A program made the translations under genes and the position numbers. Positions 56,755 through 64,000 of a stretch of DNA of 64,000 bases are shown one piece after another. Each line of letters opens with the position of its first letter. Position 1 is the stretch's first letter. Under the pieces are notes generated by a model. That model worked only from the letters and a program-made list of their open reading frames with translations. It was not told the origin of the DNA and did not search any database. Source of the DNA: Marinobacter aromaticivorans (lineage in GTDB: Bacteria > Pseudomonadota > Gammaproteobacteria > Pseudomonadales > Oleiphilaceae). Location: the NCBI RefSeq assembly GCF_002806975.1, contig NZ_NIHD01000001.1:62001-126000 (forward strand). The letters run 5' to 3'.

Positions 56755-57966
56755 TCAGTACTTTTTGAACACCAGAGTTGCGTTGGTGCCGCCGAAACCA
56801 AAACTGTTGCTCATAACGAGATCCAGGGTCTGGTTGTCCATGCGTTCGCGCACAATCGGGTAGCCTTCTGCGCCTTCGTCCAGGTTCTTGATGTTGGCTG
56901 AAGGCGCAATAAAGCCTTCCCGCTGCATGATCAGGCTGTAAACAGCTTCATGAACCCCGGCCGCGCCCAGAGCGTGGCCGCAGAGTGGCTTGGTGGAACT
57001 CAGGGGTGGAATCCGGTCACCAAAGGTCTCTTTCAGGGCTTTGAGCTCAGTAACATCACCTGCGGGCGTGCTGGTACCGTGGGTATTGATGTAACTGATC
57101 TCGCCGTCAAGGTTCTTCATGGCCTGTTGCATGCAACGCACGGCGCCTTCGCCACTGGGGGCGACCATGTCGGCACCGTCTGAGGTCGCACCAAAGCCGA
57201 CAACTTCGGCAATAATGTTGGCGCCTCGTGCTTCCGCGTGCTCCAGAGCTTCCAGCACCAGAGTGCCGCCACCACCGGAAATCACAAAGCCGTCCCGGTC
57301 CTTGTCGTAGGTTCGCGAGGCTTCTCCCGGGGTGTCGTTATACTTGGTAGAAAGAGCACCCATGGCATCGAACATCAGGCTCAGTGTCCAGTGAATGTCT
57401 TCGCCGCCACCGGCCAGCATGACATCCTGGCGACCGAGGGCGATAAGATCTGCCGCATGGCCTATCGAGTGGGCGCTGGTTGCGCAGGCGGAGGTAATGC
57501 CATAGTTGATGCCGGTAATACCAAACGCCGTGGCGATAGACGCATTGATGGCGCTGCCCATAGTCCGTGGAACACGGTAGGGCCCCACCCGGCGGATACC
57601 TCTCTCGCGGTGGGTGTCGATGGCATCGAGCAGTTCGACAGTGGAGGCTCCACCGGTGCCGAAAACAACCCCGGTGCTGTTGGCTGTAAGGTGTTCTTTG
57701 CTCAGGCCTGCCTGTTCAATGGCTTCGCAGGTTGCCAGGTAAGTGTAGGCTGCAGCCGGGCACATGAATCGCAACAGCTTGCGATCAATCAGCTCCGGCA
57801 GGTTCAGATTTATCTGGCCACAAACCTGGCTTCGTAAACCATTATCGCGGGCTTCTTCACTGAAACCGATACCGGGCAGGGACTCCTTCAGGGAGCGGGT
57901 GACTTCTTTCTGATTGGTGCCAAGGCTGGAGACAATCCCCATGCCGGTAATAACAACACGCCGCAT
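56755..57966 (-). CDS. fabB: 3-oxoacyl-ACP synthase I
   Basis: A 403-residue condensing enzyme essential for unsaturated fatty acid synthesis. The active-site Cys is in [15 protein letters not shown], with His in [11 protein letters not shown] and [26 protein letters not shown] starts the protein and [13 protein letters not shown] ends it. The length and pairing with fabA identify FabB rather than FabF. It is 11 bases after fabA. Confidence 0.97.
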   Translation of the reverse strand: MRRVVITGMGIVSSLGTNQKEVTRSLKESLPGIGFSEEARDNGLRSQVCGQINLNLPELIDRKLLRFMCPAAAYTYLATCEAIEQAGLSKEHLTANSTGVVFGTGGASTVELLDAIDTHRERGIRRVGPYRVPRTMGSAINASIATAFGITGINYGITSACATSAHSIGHAADLIALGRQDVMLAGGGEDIHWTLSLMFDAMGALSTKYNDTPGEASRTYDKDRDGFVISGGGGTLVLEALEHAEARGANIIAEVVGFGATSDGADMVAPSGEGAVRCMQQAMKNLDGEISYINTHGTSTPAGDVTELKALKETFGDRIPPLSSTKPLCGHALGAAGVHEAVYSLIMQREGFIAPSANIKNLDEGAEGYPIVRERMDNQTLDLVMSNSFGFGGTNATLVFKKY

Positions 57967-57977
57967 TTTGTTAACTC

Positions 57978-58487
57978 CTAAAAATCGTCAGTGGAAGTAA
58001 ACATGCCAACCCGAAGGTCTTTGGCTGTGTAGATTTCCCTTCCATCCACTTCCATGCGTCCATCTGCAATGGCCATTGTAAGCTTGCGCCTGATAACGCG
58101 CTTGAGGTCGAGATGGTAGCGCACTTTCTTGTTCGTCGGCAGAACCTGGCCGGTAAATTTCACTTCACCGGAACCCAGTGCCCGACCTTTGCCCTCACCA
58201 CCGCCCCAGGCAAGGAAAAAGCCGACCAGTTGCCACATGGCATCAAGACCCAGGCAGCCGGGCATGACCGGGTCATCTACGAAATGCACCTTGAAAAACC
58301 AGAGATCGGGGTTGATGTCCAGTTCAGCTACTAGGCTGCCTTTGCCATAAAGGCCATCCTCCGAGCTTATGTGGGTAATGCGGTCAACCATCAGCATTTC
58401 GTCTATGGGCAGCCGCATGGCGCCCGGGAAAAGTTTGCCATGACCGCATTTAATCAGGTCTTCTTTGTCAAAGTGATCCGGGTTCAT
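57978..58487 (-). CDS. fabA: 3-hydroxydecanoyl-ACP dehydratase/isomerase
   Basis: A 169-residue hot-dog fold enzyme that introduces the cis double bond at C10. The catalytic His is in [20 protein letters not shown], with the matching Asp in [14 protein letters not shown]. It is first in fabA-fabB. The region upstream (58488-58650) is AT-rich with TTGACC-like stretches, but I could not define its promoter or a regulator site. Confidence 0.97.
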   Translation of the reverse strand: MNPDHFDKEDLIKCGHGKLFPGAMRLPIDEMLMVDRITHISSEDGLYGKGSLVAELDINPDLWFFKVHFVDDPVMPGCLGLDAMWQLVGFFLAWGGGEGKGRALGSGEVKFTGQVLPTNKKVRYHLDLKRVIRRKLTMAIADGRMEVDGREIYTAKDLRVGMFTSTDDF

Positions 58488-58650
58488 AATGCCAGTGTCT
58501 CTGTTACAGAATGATTTATTGTTACTTTAGCTGTTATTTCGCGAGTCGCTATTGACCATTAGTGGATAATTGCCAATTTATCGGCAGGTATCGCTTGCGC
58601 GGGAGAGGGTATAGGGCAGTTTCGAATAAAAAGGGCGGTTTTGAATAAAA

Positions 58651-58681
58651 AAAGAGCAGGCTCCCCACGAACCCGCTCTTT
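58651..58681 (-). terminator. rho-independent terminator of nnrS
   Basis: On the minus strand AAAGAGCGGG and CCTGCTCTTT form a 10-bp stem with one mismatch and an 11-base loop, and the T-run of the last arm continues as TTTTTTTATT. It is 59 bases after the nnrS stop and separates nnrS from fabA. The rest of the 252-base gap holds only AT-rich sequence with a repeated GAATAAAAA. Confidence 0.8.
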
Positions 58682-58739
58682 GAAATGTGCGGCGATAACC
58701 CGAAGGCTCAACCGCTTGAGGCCTTAGCCGGACAGGCCT

Positions 58740-59924
58740 CTAGCCAATGCGGCCATCAGGCCTGGGGCTTGCAAGTATTTTTGTGTAGCGCACCAGAAAC
58801 ATGCCAAAGGCAAAAATCCAGAGCAGGCTGCTACTGCCGATGCCCGGGTTCCAGGGGATAATGCCAAAGGCGGTGAGTACACGGATCAGCGCCGCCAGAT
58901 GAATGGCGATGAAGGCCGTGACCATGCCGTTGGGTAACACCAGGGGGCGGCCTGTGTGGCCCAGGGTGACCCGTGCAATCACGCCCAGAATGAGGCAGCT
59001 GATAGCGCCGGTTCCCGCAGCATGACTCCAGGCATTGGAGGGCCATCCGGCAAAAAGTGTGCCTGCCAGAAGGTACAGGGATACCGGAACCCAGAGAATG
59101 GACAGGTGCAGAATCCACAACAGGGGCTCTGCACGAACCAGCCAGCCTTTCCAGTTAGCCAGGCGCACCAGCATAAGCGTGCCGGCAATGATTGCCAGAA
59201 TGCCGGTGAATGTCTGCCAGCCGGTCACCAGCGAGGCCATCAGCAGAATCATCGAAAACAGCGTGGCCATATCCAGTGCAGGAACGGATTTTACGGCGTT
59301 GGCGTCCAGCCCGCGCTGGCGCAGCCAGCCTGTGGTAAATGCCGGAGTGATGCGCCCGCCCACAATGCTGATCAGTGCCATGGCCATAATCAGCGCGCCG
59401 TGGCTGTAGGCCATGTCCAGACGGGTAACAAAGCCAATCTGCATTACCCATAACAGGCCGAGAACCACCAGAATCATTAGTTGGCGCTTTTGCCTGGCGC
59501 GCCAGACGCGCCATCCGGCATCCAGCATGACCAGTGGCAGAAACGCCAGGTTGAAGCCCTGGACCAGCCAGTATGGCAGATCTGCTCCCAGCGCCAGGAG
59601 CAGACGGCCGGCCAGCCACACGCCCCACAGCAGCACAAGCCGGAAACCATGGGTGCGTTCGGTTTGCGTCCATACGCAGACTGCGGTCAGCAAAAAACCG
59701 GCGATGGCAGCAGACAAAAAGCCGAACAGCATTTCATGCTGGTGCCAGAACAGCCCCGGCATCGCCAGAGGCAGATTGATAACGCCGGTCACCTGTAAAA
59801 CCCAGAGCGGAATAACCAGCACCGCCAGCAGCGTCATTGACAAAAAGAAAATGCGGAATGGATAAGCGAAAAGCTGGCTGATACTGGCGGAATCGGCCTG
59901 GGCGGATGTAGGAATAGCCTGCAT
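58740..59924 (-). CDS. nnrS: NnrS family haem-copper membrane protein
   Basis: A 394-residue protein with about 12 TM helices, of the NnrS family that eases nitrosative stress during denitrification. PFRIFFLSMTLLAVLVIPLW, FWHQHEMLFGFLSAAIAGFL and LTAVCVWT are hallmark segments. SHAAGTGAISCLILGVIARV and TLGHTGRP carry the conserved His residues. It is divergent from the SirB2-like gene, with a direct repeat in the shared region, and close to nitrate transporters. Confidence 0.92.
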   Translation of the reverse strand: MQAIPTSAQADSASISQLFAYPFRIFFLSMTLLAVLVIPLWVLQVTGVINLPLAMPGLFWHQHEMLFGFLSAAIAGFLLTAVCVWTQTERTHGFRLVLLWGVWLAGRLLLALGADLPYWLVQGFNLAFLPLVMLDAGWRVWRARQKRQLMILVVLGLLWVMQIGFVTRLDMAYSHGALIMAMALISIVGGRITPAFTTGWLRQRGLDANAVKSVPALDMATLFSMILLMASLVTGWQTFTGILAIIAGTLMLVRLANWKGWLVRAEPLLWILHLSILWVPVSLYLLAGTLFAGWPSNAWSHAAGTGAISCLILGVIARVTLGHTGRPLVLPNGMVTAFIAIHLAALIRVLTAFGIIPWNPGIGSSSLLWIFAFGMFLVRYTKILASPRPDGRIG

Positions 59925-59943
59925 GTTGGTTCCTGCTAATACA

Positions 59944-59963
59944 TATATGTTAGTTATATGTTA
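59944..59963. promoter_or_regulatory. 9-base direct repeat upstream of nnrS
   Basis: TATATGTTA occurs at 59944-59952 and 59955-59963, one helical turn (11 bases) apart and 20 bases before the nnrS ATG. The same region contains the inverted pair ACATATA/TATATGT (59941-59947, 59955-59961). It could be an operator for an NO-responsive regulator, but it does not match FNR, NorR or NsrR consensus well. Confidence 0.45.
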
Positions 59964-60050
59964 AACGCCCGTGGCGAGAAATAACATACCCGGTTAGTGG
60001 TATTTTTGCGTACAATGCCGCTATCGTTTTGATTCGCAATGGAATGATTT

Positions 60051-60428
60051 ATGAGCACATACGTGATTCTGAAACAACTGCACATGACCACAGCTTACCT
60101 GACCGTTGTCCTGTTCTCACTCAGGCTGCTGATGGACGCCGTCGGAAGCCCTGGCTGGCGCCAGACACCCTTGCGCTGGATTCCCCATGCCAACGACACT
60201 GTCCTGTTGATAGCGGCCATCAGCCTGTTGTTTGTGGGAGGCTGGAACCCGTTGGAGCAAGGCTGGCTGCTGGCCAAAATCCTGCTCTTGCTGGGCTACA
60301 TCGCGGCCGGGCTTTTTGCCCTGAAAGTTACCGTATCACGCCCCGTACGGATTGTTGCAGCTGTTCTGGCGCTGGCGCAGGTCTCCGCCATCTTCCATCT
60401 TGCGATGGCCAAGCCCGTCCTGTTCTGA
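60051..60428 (+). CDS. SirB2-like integral membrane protein
   Basis: A 125-residue protein with four TM helices. LKQLHMTTAYLTVVLFSLRL is the SirB family start (His in KxLHM), followed by WIPHANDTVLLIAAISLL and WLLAKILLLLGYIAAGLFAL. The family is named for an invasion regulator in Salmonella, but its biochemical role is unknown; the conserved His pair suggests haem or quinone association. It is convergent with narK1 (36 bases between stops). Confidence 0.85.
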   Translation: MSTYVILKQLHMTTAYLTVVLFSLRLLMDAVGSPGWRQTPLRWIPHANDTVLLIAAISLLFVGGWNPLEQGWLLAKILLLLGYIAAGLFALKVTVSRPVRIVAAVLALAQVSAIFHLAMAKPVLF

Positions 60429-60464
60429 ACCTCCTTGCGCTGGCGCGCAATCTCATCGCGCTCA

Positions 60465-61817
60465 TTATGAGCCTGCTGAGTCGCGTTCCTGGTTATGATG
60501 CTTGCGGCTTAACGGGTAAAACAGTTGCGGCGATGCCAGTTCGGGCAGGTCGGTCCGCTCCTCGTTCGCTGCCCATTCCACGCGCTCGGCGGAGCGAATG
60601 GCATAGTGCATCCAGGCCAGTGCCGCAGCTACGATGATGAACATCAGCATAAAGCAGCTCTGCCAGATACCTGTGATGTCATTCAGTACGCCAAAAGTCA
60701 GGGGCAGAATAAAGCCGCCAAGCCCGCCAATCATGCCTACGACACCACCGACAGCGCCCACGTGCATGGGATAGTAAACCGGTATGTGTTTGTAAACCGC
60801 CGCCTTGCCCAGGGACATGAAAAAGCCCAGGGTGAAGATCAGGATAATAAAGACCGGCAGGCTCATCTCCAGCGTAAAGCGAACATCCCCATCAATGCCG
60901 TGAACCACGTAGTCGGTTGGTGGATAGCTAAGCAGGAAGGTACAGATGACGGACGCAATAAACGTCCAGTACATCACGCGCCGCGCGCCGTAACGGTCAG
61001 ACATCCAACCCCCGAGAATGCGAAACAGGGACGCCGGGATGGTGTAGAGTGCGGCAATCATGCCCGCTGTCCGGATCTCCAGGCCATAAACCCCGATCAG
61101 ATAGTGTGGCAGCCAAAGCGCCAGCGCCACGAATGCCCCGAATACAAAGAAGTAGTAAAGCGCAAAGCGCCAGACCCGCAGATCTCTCAGCGGCTCCATC
61201 TGTTCCATGAAAGAACGCTGCTGCTCGCCTTCTTTGCGGCCAGCGGAAACCGGATCTTCTTTTGCCAGCAGAATGAAGGCAACACCCATGATAGCCAGCA
61301 CGGTCGCATAGATCTGGGCAGTGGTTTCCCAGCCAAAGGCTACCAGTAAAAAGGGAGCACCAAAGTTGGTTACGGCTGACCCCACATTACCCGCGCCGAA
61401 GATGCCGAGAGCTGTGCCCTGGCGTGCAGGCTCAAACCAGGCGGCGGTGTAGGCCACGCCCACAATGAAAGCGCCACCTGCAAGGCCAACCCCCAGCGCA
61501 CCTACGAGCAGCATCAGATAAGTGGTGGCGAAGGTAAGCAGATAAACACAAGCGGCTGTTGTCAGCATGAGTATGCCGAATACCCAGCGCCCGCCGTAGC
61601 GGTCCGTCCAGATTCCCAGGAAAAGCCGGCTGATGGAGCCTGTAAGGATTGGTGTGGCCATAAGCAGGCCAAGCTGGGTGTCGGATAGCCCGAGGTCCTC
61701 AGCGATGCGGATGCCAATGATGGAAAAAATCGTCCAGACCGCAAAGCACAGGGTGAAAGCCAGAGTGGACAGGCCAAGCGCCCGGTGCTGTTGCGTTCTG
61801 GTTGGCGAGGTCATCAT
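60465..61817 (-). CDS. narK1: nitrate/nitrite MFS transporter, NarK1 type
   Basis: A 450-residue, 12-TM transporter of the nitrate/nitrite porter family. TM1 (LSTLAFTLCFAVWTIFSIIG) and the nitrate signature AGAFIVGVAYTAAWFEPARQ/GTALGIFGAGNVGSAVTNF are present (written here with a break). The MFS loop is FLGIWTDRYGGRW. It probably imports nitrate with protons. GGAGG lies before the ATG pair at 61812-61817. A second NarK starts 805 bases away on the other strand, with the Usp gene between them. Confidence 0.92.
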   Translation of the reverse strand: MMTSPTRTQQHRALGLSTLAFTLCFAVWTIFSIIGIRIAEDLGLSDTQLGLLMATPILTGSISRLFLGIWTDRYGGRWVFGILMLTTAACVYLLTFATTYLMLLVGALGVGLAGGAFIVGVAYTAAWFEPARQGTALGIFGAGNVGSAVTNFGAPFLLVAFGWETTAQIYATVLAIMGVAFILLAKEDPVSAGRKEGEQQRSFMEQMEPLRDLRVWRFALYYFFVFGAFVALALWLPHYLIGVYGLEIRTAGMIAALYTIPASLFRILGGWMSDRYGARRVMYWTFIASVICTFLLSYPPTDYVVHGIDGDVRFTLEMSLPVFIILIFTLGFFMSLGKAAVYKHIPVYYPMHVGAVGGVVGMIGGLGGFILPLTFGVLNDITGIWQSCFMLMFIIVAAALAWMHYAIRSAERVEWAANEERTDLPELASPQLFYPLSRKHHNQERDSAGS

Positions 61818-61859
61818 AACCGCCTCCGTGGCTGCATTAACTGAAATAGGGTTCCGGTC

Positions 61860-61885
61860 TTGATAACCATATCAAACCGCGGTTT
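61860..61885. promoter_or_regulatory. FNR-like inverted repeat and GC palindrome upstream of narK1
   Basis: TTGATA-ACCA-TATCAA (61860-61875) is a perfect inverted repeat with FNR half-sites (TTGAT/ATCAA) but six rather than four bases between the five-base arms. AAACCGCGGTTT (61874-61885), a perfect 12-base palindrome, overlaps it. The centre is 50 bases from the narK1 start, compatible with an activator at -41. Regulator identity is uncertain because of the spacing. Confidence 0.5.
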
Positions 61886-62003
61886 ACCAGTCTGAGGGCG
61901 TTGGAGGTACCCCATGTTGGGTGCACGGGTGGTAGGGTCTGGCGAGGATTCAGGTCCTGGGGGTAGGTCTCTGGTTTCTCTGGTGGGGTATCCAACGCAC
62001 TAT

Positions 62004-62017
62004 TTGATTTAACTCAA
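62004..62017 (+). promoter_or_regulatory. FNR/ANR box 1 upstream of usp-narK2
   Basis: TTGATTTAACTCAA matches TTGATNNNNATCAA at 9 of 10 positions. It is about 100 bases before the Usp start, ahead of a second box. Confidence 0.75.
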
Positions 62018-62047
62018 TTATGCGCAGGTGCAGCCTGTGGGCTAATG

Positions 62048-62061
62048 CTGATCAATATCAA
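62048..62061 (+). promoter_or_regulatory. FNR/ANR box 2 upstream of usp-narK2
   Basis: CTGATCAATATCAA matches the same consensus at 9 of 10 positions, 44 bases centre to centre from box 1. Tandem boxes suggest activation of usp-narK2 under low oxygen by an ANR-type protein, possibly with a DNR-type NO sensor at the other site. The rest of the 298-base gap (61818-62115) is G-rich without other clear signals. Confidence 0.75.
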
Positions 62062-62115
62062 CGGACGCGCGCCCGTGTGCGCGAAAAGTGTCGCTTGTTG
62101 CCTTCGGAGATTGCC

Positions 62116-62577
62116 ATGAAAATCATGATTGCCTACGACGGCTCAAGGAACGCAAAGCTGGCATTGGCCCAGACGATTACCATGTTCCGCGAGCTGAATC
62201 CACAGATCACCCTGGTGGCTGTGGCCGAAAACCCCAGGGATATCACATCCGGTAATGAGGATCTGTTTCAGGAAGAGGTGTCAGAACTCAAACAGGACCT
62301 GCTGGAAGCCCAGGAGGTTTGTGAGAAAGAGGAGGTTGCGGTAGAAACGCTGCTCCTTGAAGGCGATGCCCGCAAGATGCTGCTTTACGCCGCCGATAAC
62401 AAGGTCAAGCCCGGCATGCTTGTTATCGCCCGCCACAGTGATGAGGTAGACGGCGGATTGATCGCCCGCTCGCTGAGTTACTTTGTGGACGAACTGGATT
62501 ATATGACTTTTGGCAAGGTCAGCTCGTTTCTGGCGCGCAGGGTGCAATGCCCGCTCCTGATTCTGCCCAGCCACTGA
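62116..62577 (+). CDS. universal stress protein linked to nitrate respiration
   Basis: A 153-residue Usp-domain protein: MKIMIAYDGSRNAKLALAQT starts the fold. The nucleotide-loop region (LVIARHSDEVDGGLIARSLS) lacks the G-2X-G-9X-G-S/T motif of ATP-binding Usps, so it may not bind ATP. CGGAGA lies 5 bases before the chosen ATG; an in-frame extension to 62020 would read through the second FNR box region. Anaerobic Usp genes near nar/narK are known in Pseudomonas. Confidence 0.83.
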   Translation: MKIMIAYDGSRNAKLALAQTITMFRELNPQITLVAVAENPRDITSGNEDLFQEEVSELKQDLLEAQEVCEKEEVAVETLLLEGDARKMLLYAADNKVKPGMLVIARHSDEVDGGLIARSLSYFVDELDYMTFGKVSSFLARRVQCPLLILPSH

Positions 62578-62621
62578 TCGTTACTGACACTGAAATGACC
62601 TGAAAGCCCTCGGAGGCTGAA

Positions 62622-64000
62622 ATGAAAGTTGCAGACGTATTCCGTTTCAAGAATCCAGAGATCAGAGCGCTGCACCTGACCTGGATTGCCTTTTTTATCA
62701 CTTTCTACGTATGGTTCAACATGGCACCGCTGGCATCCAGCATGCTGAAGAGCGTGAACTGGCTGACTGCCGACGATCTGCGCCTGTTTGCCATCTGTAA
62801 CGTGGCGCTGACGATCCCGGCGCGCATTATCGTGGGTATGGCCCTGGACCGCTTTGGCCCGCGCCGGGTGTTCTCGCTACTGATGATTCTGATGTCCATT
62901 CCGGCACTGACCTTCGCCTTTGGTAATACCATGACCCAGCTTCTGGTAAGCCGCCTGGTGCTCAGCTCCATCGGTGCCAGCTTCGTGGTGGGCATTCACA
63001 TGACCGCCATGTGGTTCAAGCCCCGTGATATCGGCTTTGCCGAAGGCTTTTACGCTGGCTGGGGTAACTTTGGTTCCGCAGCGGCGGCACTGACTCTGCC
63101 AACCATAGCTCTGCAGATGTACGGCGGTGAAGACGGCTGGCGCTGGGCCATTGCCCAGAGCGCGATTGTTATGGCGCTTTACGGTGTTTACTACTGGTTC
63201 GCGATCACCGATGGTCCCGAAGGGACTGTTCACCGCAAACCACGCAAGGCAACAGCGCTGGAAGTCAGTAGCTGGGGCGATATGGTAAAGCTGATCCTGT
63301 GGACCATCCCACTGGTTGGCGTTCTGGCCATTCTGGTGTGGCGTATCCAGAACATGGGTTACCTGAGTACAACCGGTGCGATTATTGCCTATGCGGTCAT
63401 TGTTGCCATCGTGTGCTACCAGATTATGCAGATTCTTCGCGTTAATATGCCCATCCTGAAAAAAGGTGTGCCGGAAGACGACAAGTACCCGTTCAACAGT
63501 GTTGCAGCGCTGAACAGCACCTACTTTGCCAACTTTGGTGCCGAGCTTGCGGTTGTCTCCATGTTGCCGATGTTCTTCGAGCAAACCTGGAGCCTGAGTG
63601 CGGCGGCCGCCGGTATGGTTGCTGCCTCCTTTGCGTTCGTGAATCTGGTTGCACGCCCCATGGGTGGCATGGTTTCCGACCGTATGGGTAACCGCCGTTT
63701 CGTGATGCTCAGCTACATGTTTGGAATCTGTGTGGGCTTTGCCTTGATGGGCCTGCTCAACTCAAGCTGGCCGCTGATTGTTGCTGTGGCAATCACCGTG
63801 TTCACCTCCTTCTTTGTGCAGGGCGCGGAAGGTGCAACTTTCGGTATTATCCCGTCAATCAAGCGCCGTCTGACCGGGCAGATTTCTGGTATGGCCGGTG
63901 CTTATGGCAACGTGGGTGCGGTGGTTTATCTCACTATCTTCACATTCGTCACACCCAACCAGTTCTTCTTCATTATTGCTGGCGGCGCCTTTGTCAGCTG
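62622..64000 (+). CDS. narK2: nitrate/nitrite MFS transporter, NarK2 type (partial, runs off the right edge)
   Basis: An open frame from ATG 62622, with GGAGG just upstream, continues without a stop to the window end (459 codons seen). It begins MKVADVFRFKNPEIRALHLT, followed by WIAFFITFYVWFNMAPLA, the usual NarK2 N-terminus. The nitrate signature GIHMTAMWFKPRDIGFAEGF and GWGNFGSAAAAL are present, as is the second motif GMAGAYGNVGAVVYL. The protein is distinct from narK1 on the other strand; such NarK1/NarK2 pairs work together in denitrifiers. A narGHJI operon is expected beyond the edge. Confidence 0.93.
   Translation, partial: MKVADVFRFKNPEIRALHLTWIAFFITFYVWFNMAPLASSMLKSVNWLTADDLRLFAICNVALTIPARIIVGMALDRFGPRRVFSLLMILMSIPALTFAFGNTMTQLLVSRLVLSSIGASFVVGIHMTAMWFKPRDIGFAEGFYAGWGNFGSAAAALTLPTIALQMYGGEDGWRWAIAQSAIVMALYGVYYWFAITDGPEGTVHRKPRKATALEVSSWGDMVKLILWTIPLVGVLAILVWRIQNMGYLSTTGAIIAYAVIVAIVCYQIMQILRVNMPILKKGVPEDDKYPFNSVAALNSTYFANFGAELAVVSMLPMFFEQTWSLSAAAAGMVAASFAFVNLVARPMGGMVSDRMGNRRFVMLSYMFGICVGFALMGLLNSSWPLIVAVAITVFTSFFVQGAEGATFGIIPSIKRRLTGQISGMAGAYGNVGAVVYLTIFTFVTPNQFFFIIAGGAFVS

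Noticed and set aside
58500-58640. FabR/FadR-type operator upstream of fabA
   Set aside because: I could not find a TGGTCNGACCA-like or FabR-like palindrome; the AT-rich region stays unassigned.
60020-60045. FNR box before the SirB2-like gene (TTGATTCGCAATGG)
   Set aside because: The right half matches only poorly; chance is likely.
61886-62000. NarL heptamers (TACYYMT) upstream of usp/narK1
   Set aside because: Three near matches (TACCCCA twice, TACCCCC) occur in a G-rich stretch, but none is exact and they lack the paired 7-2-7 layout.

Overview
The window reads as a chromosomal segment of a marine gammaproteobacterium close to Marinobacter. This is inferred from gene content and order: two-subunit arginine succinyltransferase, hisBHAF, gpmI-envC-ctpA-yibQ beside a rhodanese-secB pair, fabAB, a complete SUF operon, H/T-ring flagellar genes and a nitrate/NO edge. 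Coding density is high. No phage, integrase, transposase or CRISPR array is visible, and one tRNA is present.

Region by region. 1-4104: 3' part of the arginine succinyltransferase (AST) catabolic operon (aruF end, astA, astD, astB). 4123-9084: a TetR repressor divergent from a two-gene RND efflux operon, separated by a doubled palindromic operator. 9114-13488 (minus): an arginine/ornithine-type ABC importer (ATPase, binding protein, two permeases) followed by astE, so the last AST step has been moved next to uptake. 13632-22501: a GlcC-like FadR/GntR regulator divergent from a TRAP importer, glcG and glcDEF, a uptake-plus-oxidation unit for glycolate or a related 2-hydroxy acid. 22584-28357: DUF4124 protein, Bcr/CflA exporter, SulP transporter, a tiny ArfA-like ribosome rescue candidate, a fatty acid hydroxylase/sterol desaturase family protein, UspA and tRNA-Phe(GAA). 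28479-35658: yggX-mutY-asmA (minus), an SRPBCC protein, then hisBHAF. 35655-44887: yibQ-ctpA-envC-gpmI (minus), rhodanese, secB, trmL, thiolase and cca. 45006-48337: a TraF-type outer membrane protein divergent from flgP and flgT. 48361-54662 (minus): sufBCDS-sufA-sufT-sufE under an IscR type 1-like site. 54895-58487: trhP, a minimal AraC-type regulator, fabB and fabA. 58740-64000: nnrS, a SirB2-like protein, narK1, a Usp gene and the start of narK2, with FNR/ANR-type sites.

Functional themes: arginine uptake and degradation feeding glutamate and succinate; 2-hydroxy acid uptake coupled to membrane oxidation; Fe-S assembly under Fe-S feedback; envelope biogenesis (EnvC, CtpA, AsmA, FlgP/FlgT); and a low-oxygen nitrate/NO module that continues past the right edge.

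The least ordinary items are (i) two related, heavily structured intergenic inverted-repeat elements (10168-10356 and 21151-21257), (ii) a 51-residue ArfA-like gene whose stop codon lies in the loop of a 13-bp hairpin, and (iii) several well-formed operators. I did not see a clearly new multi-gene defence or mobile system. All calls come from reading the sequence; no database search was run.
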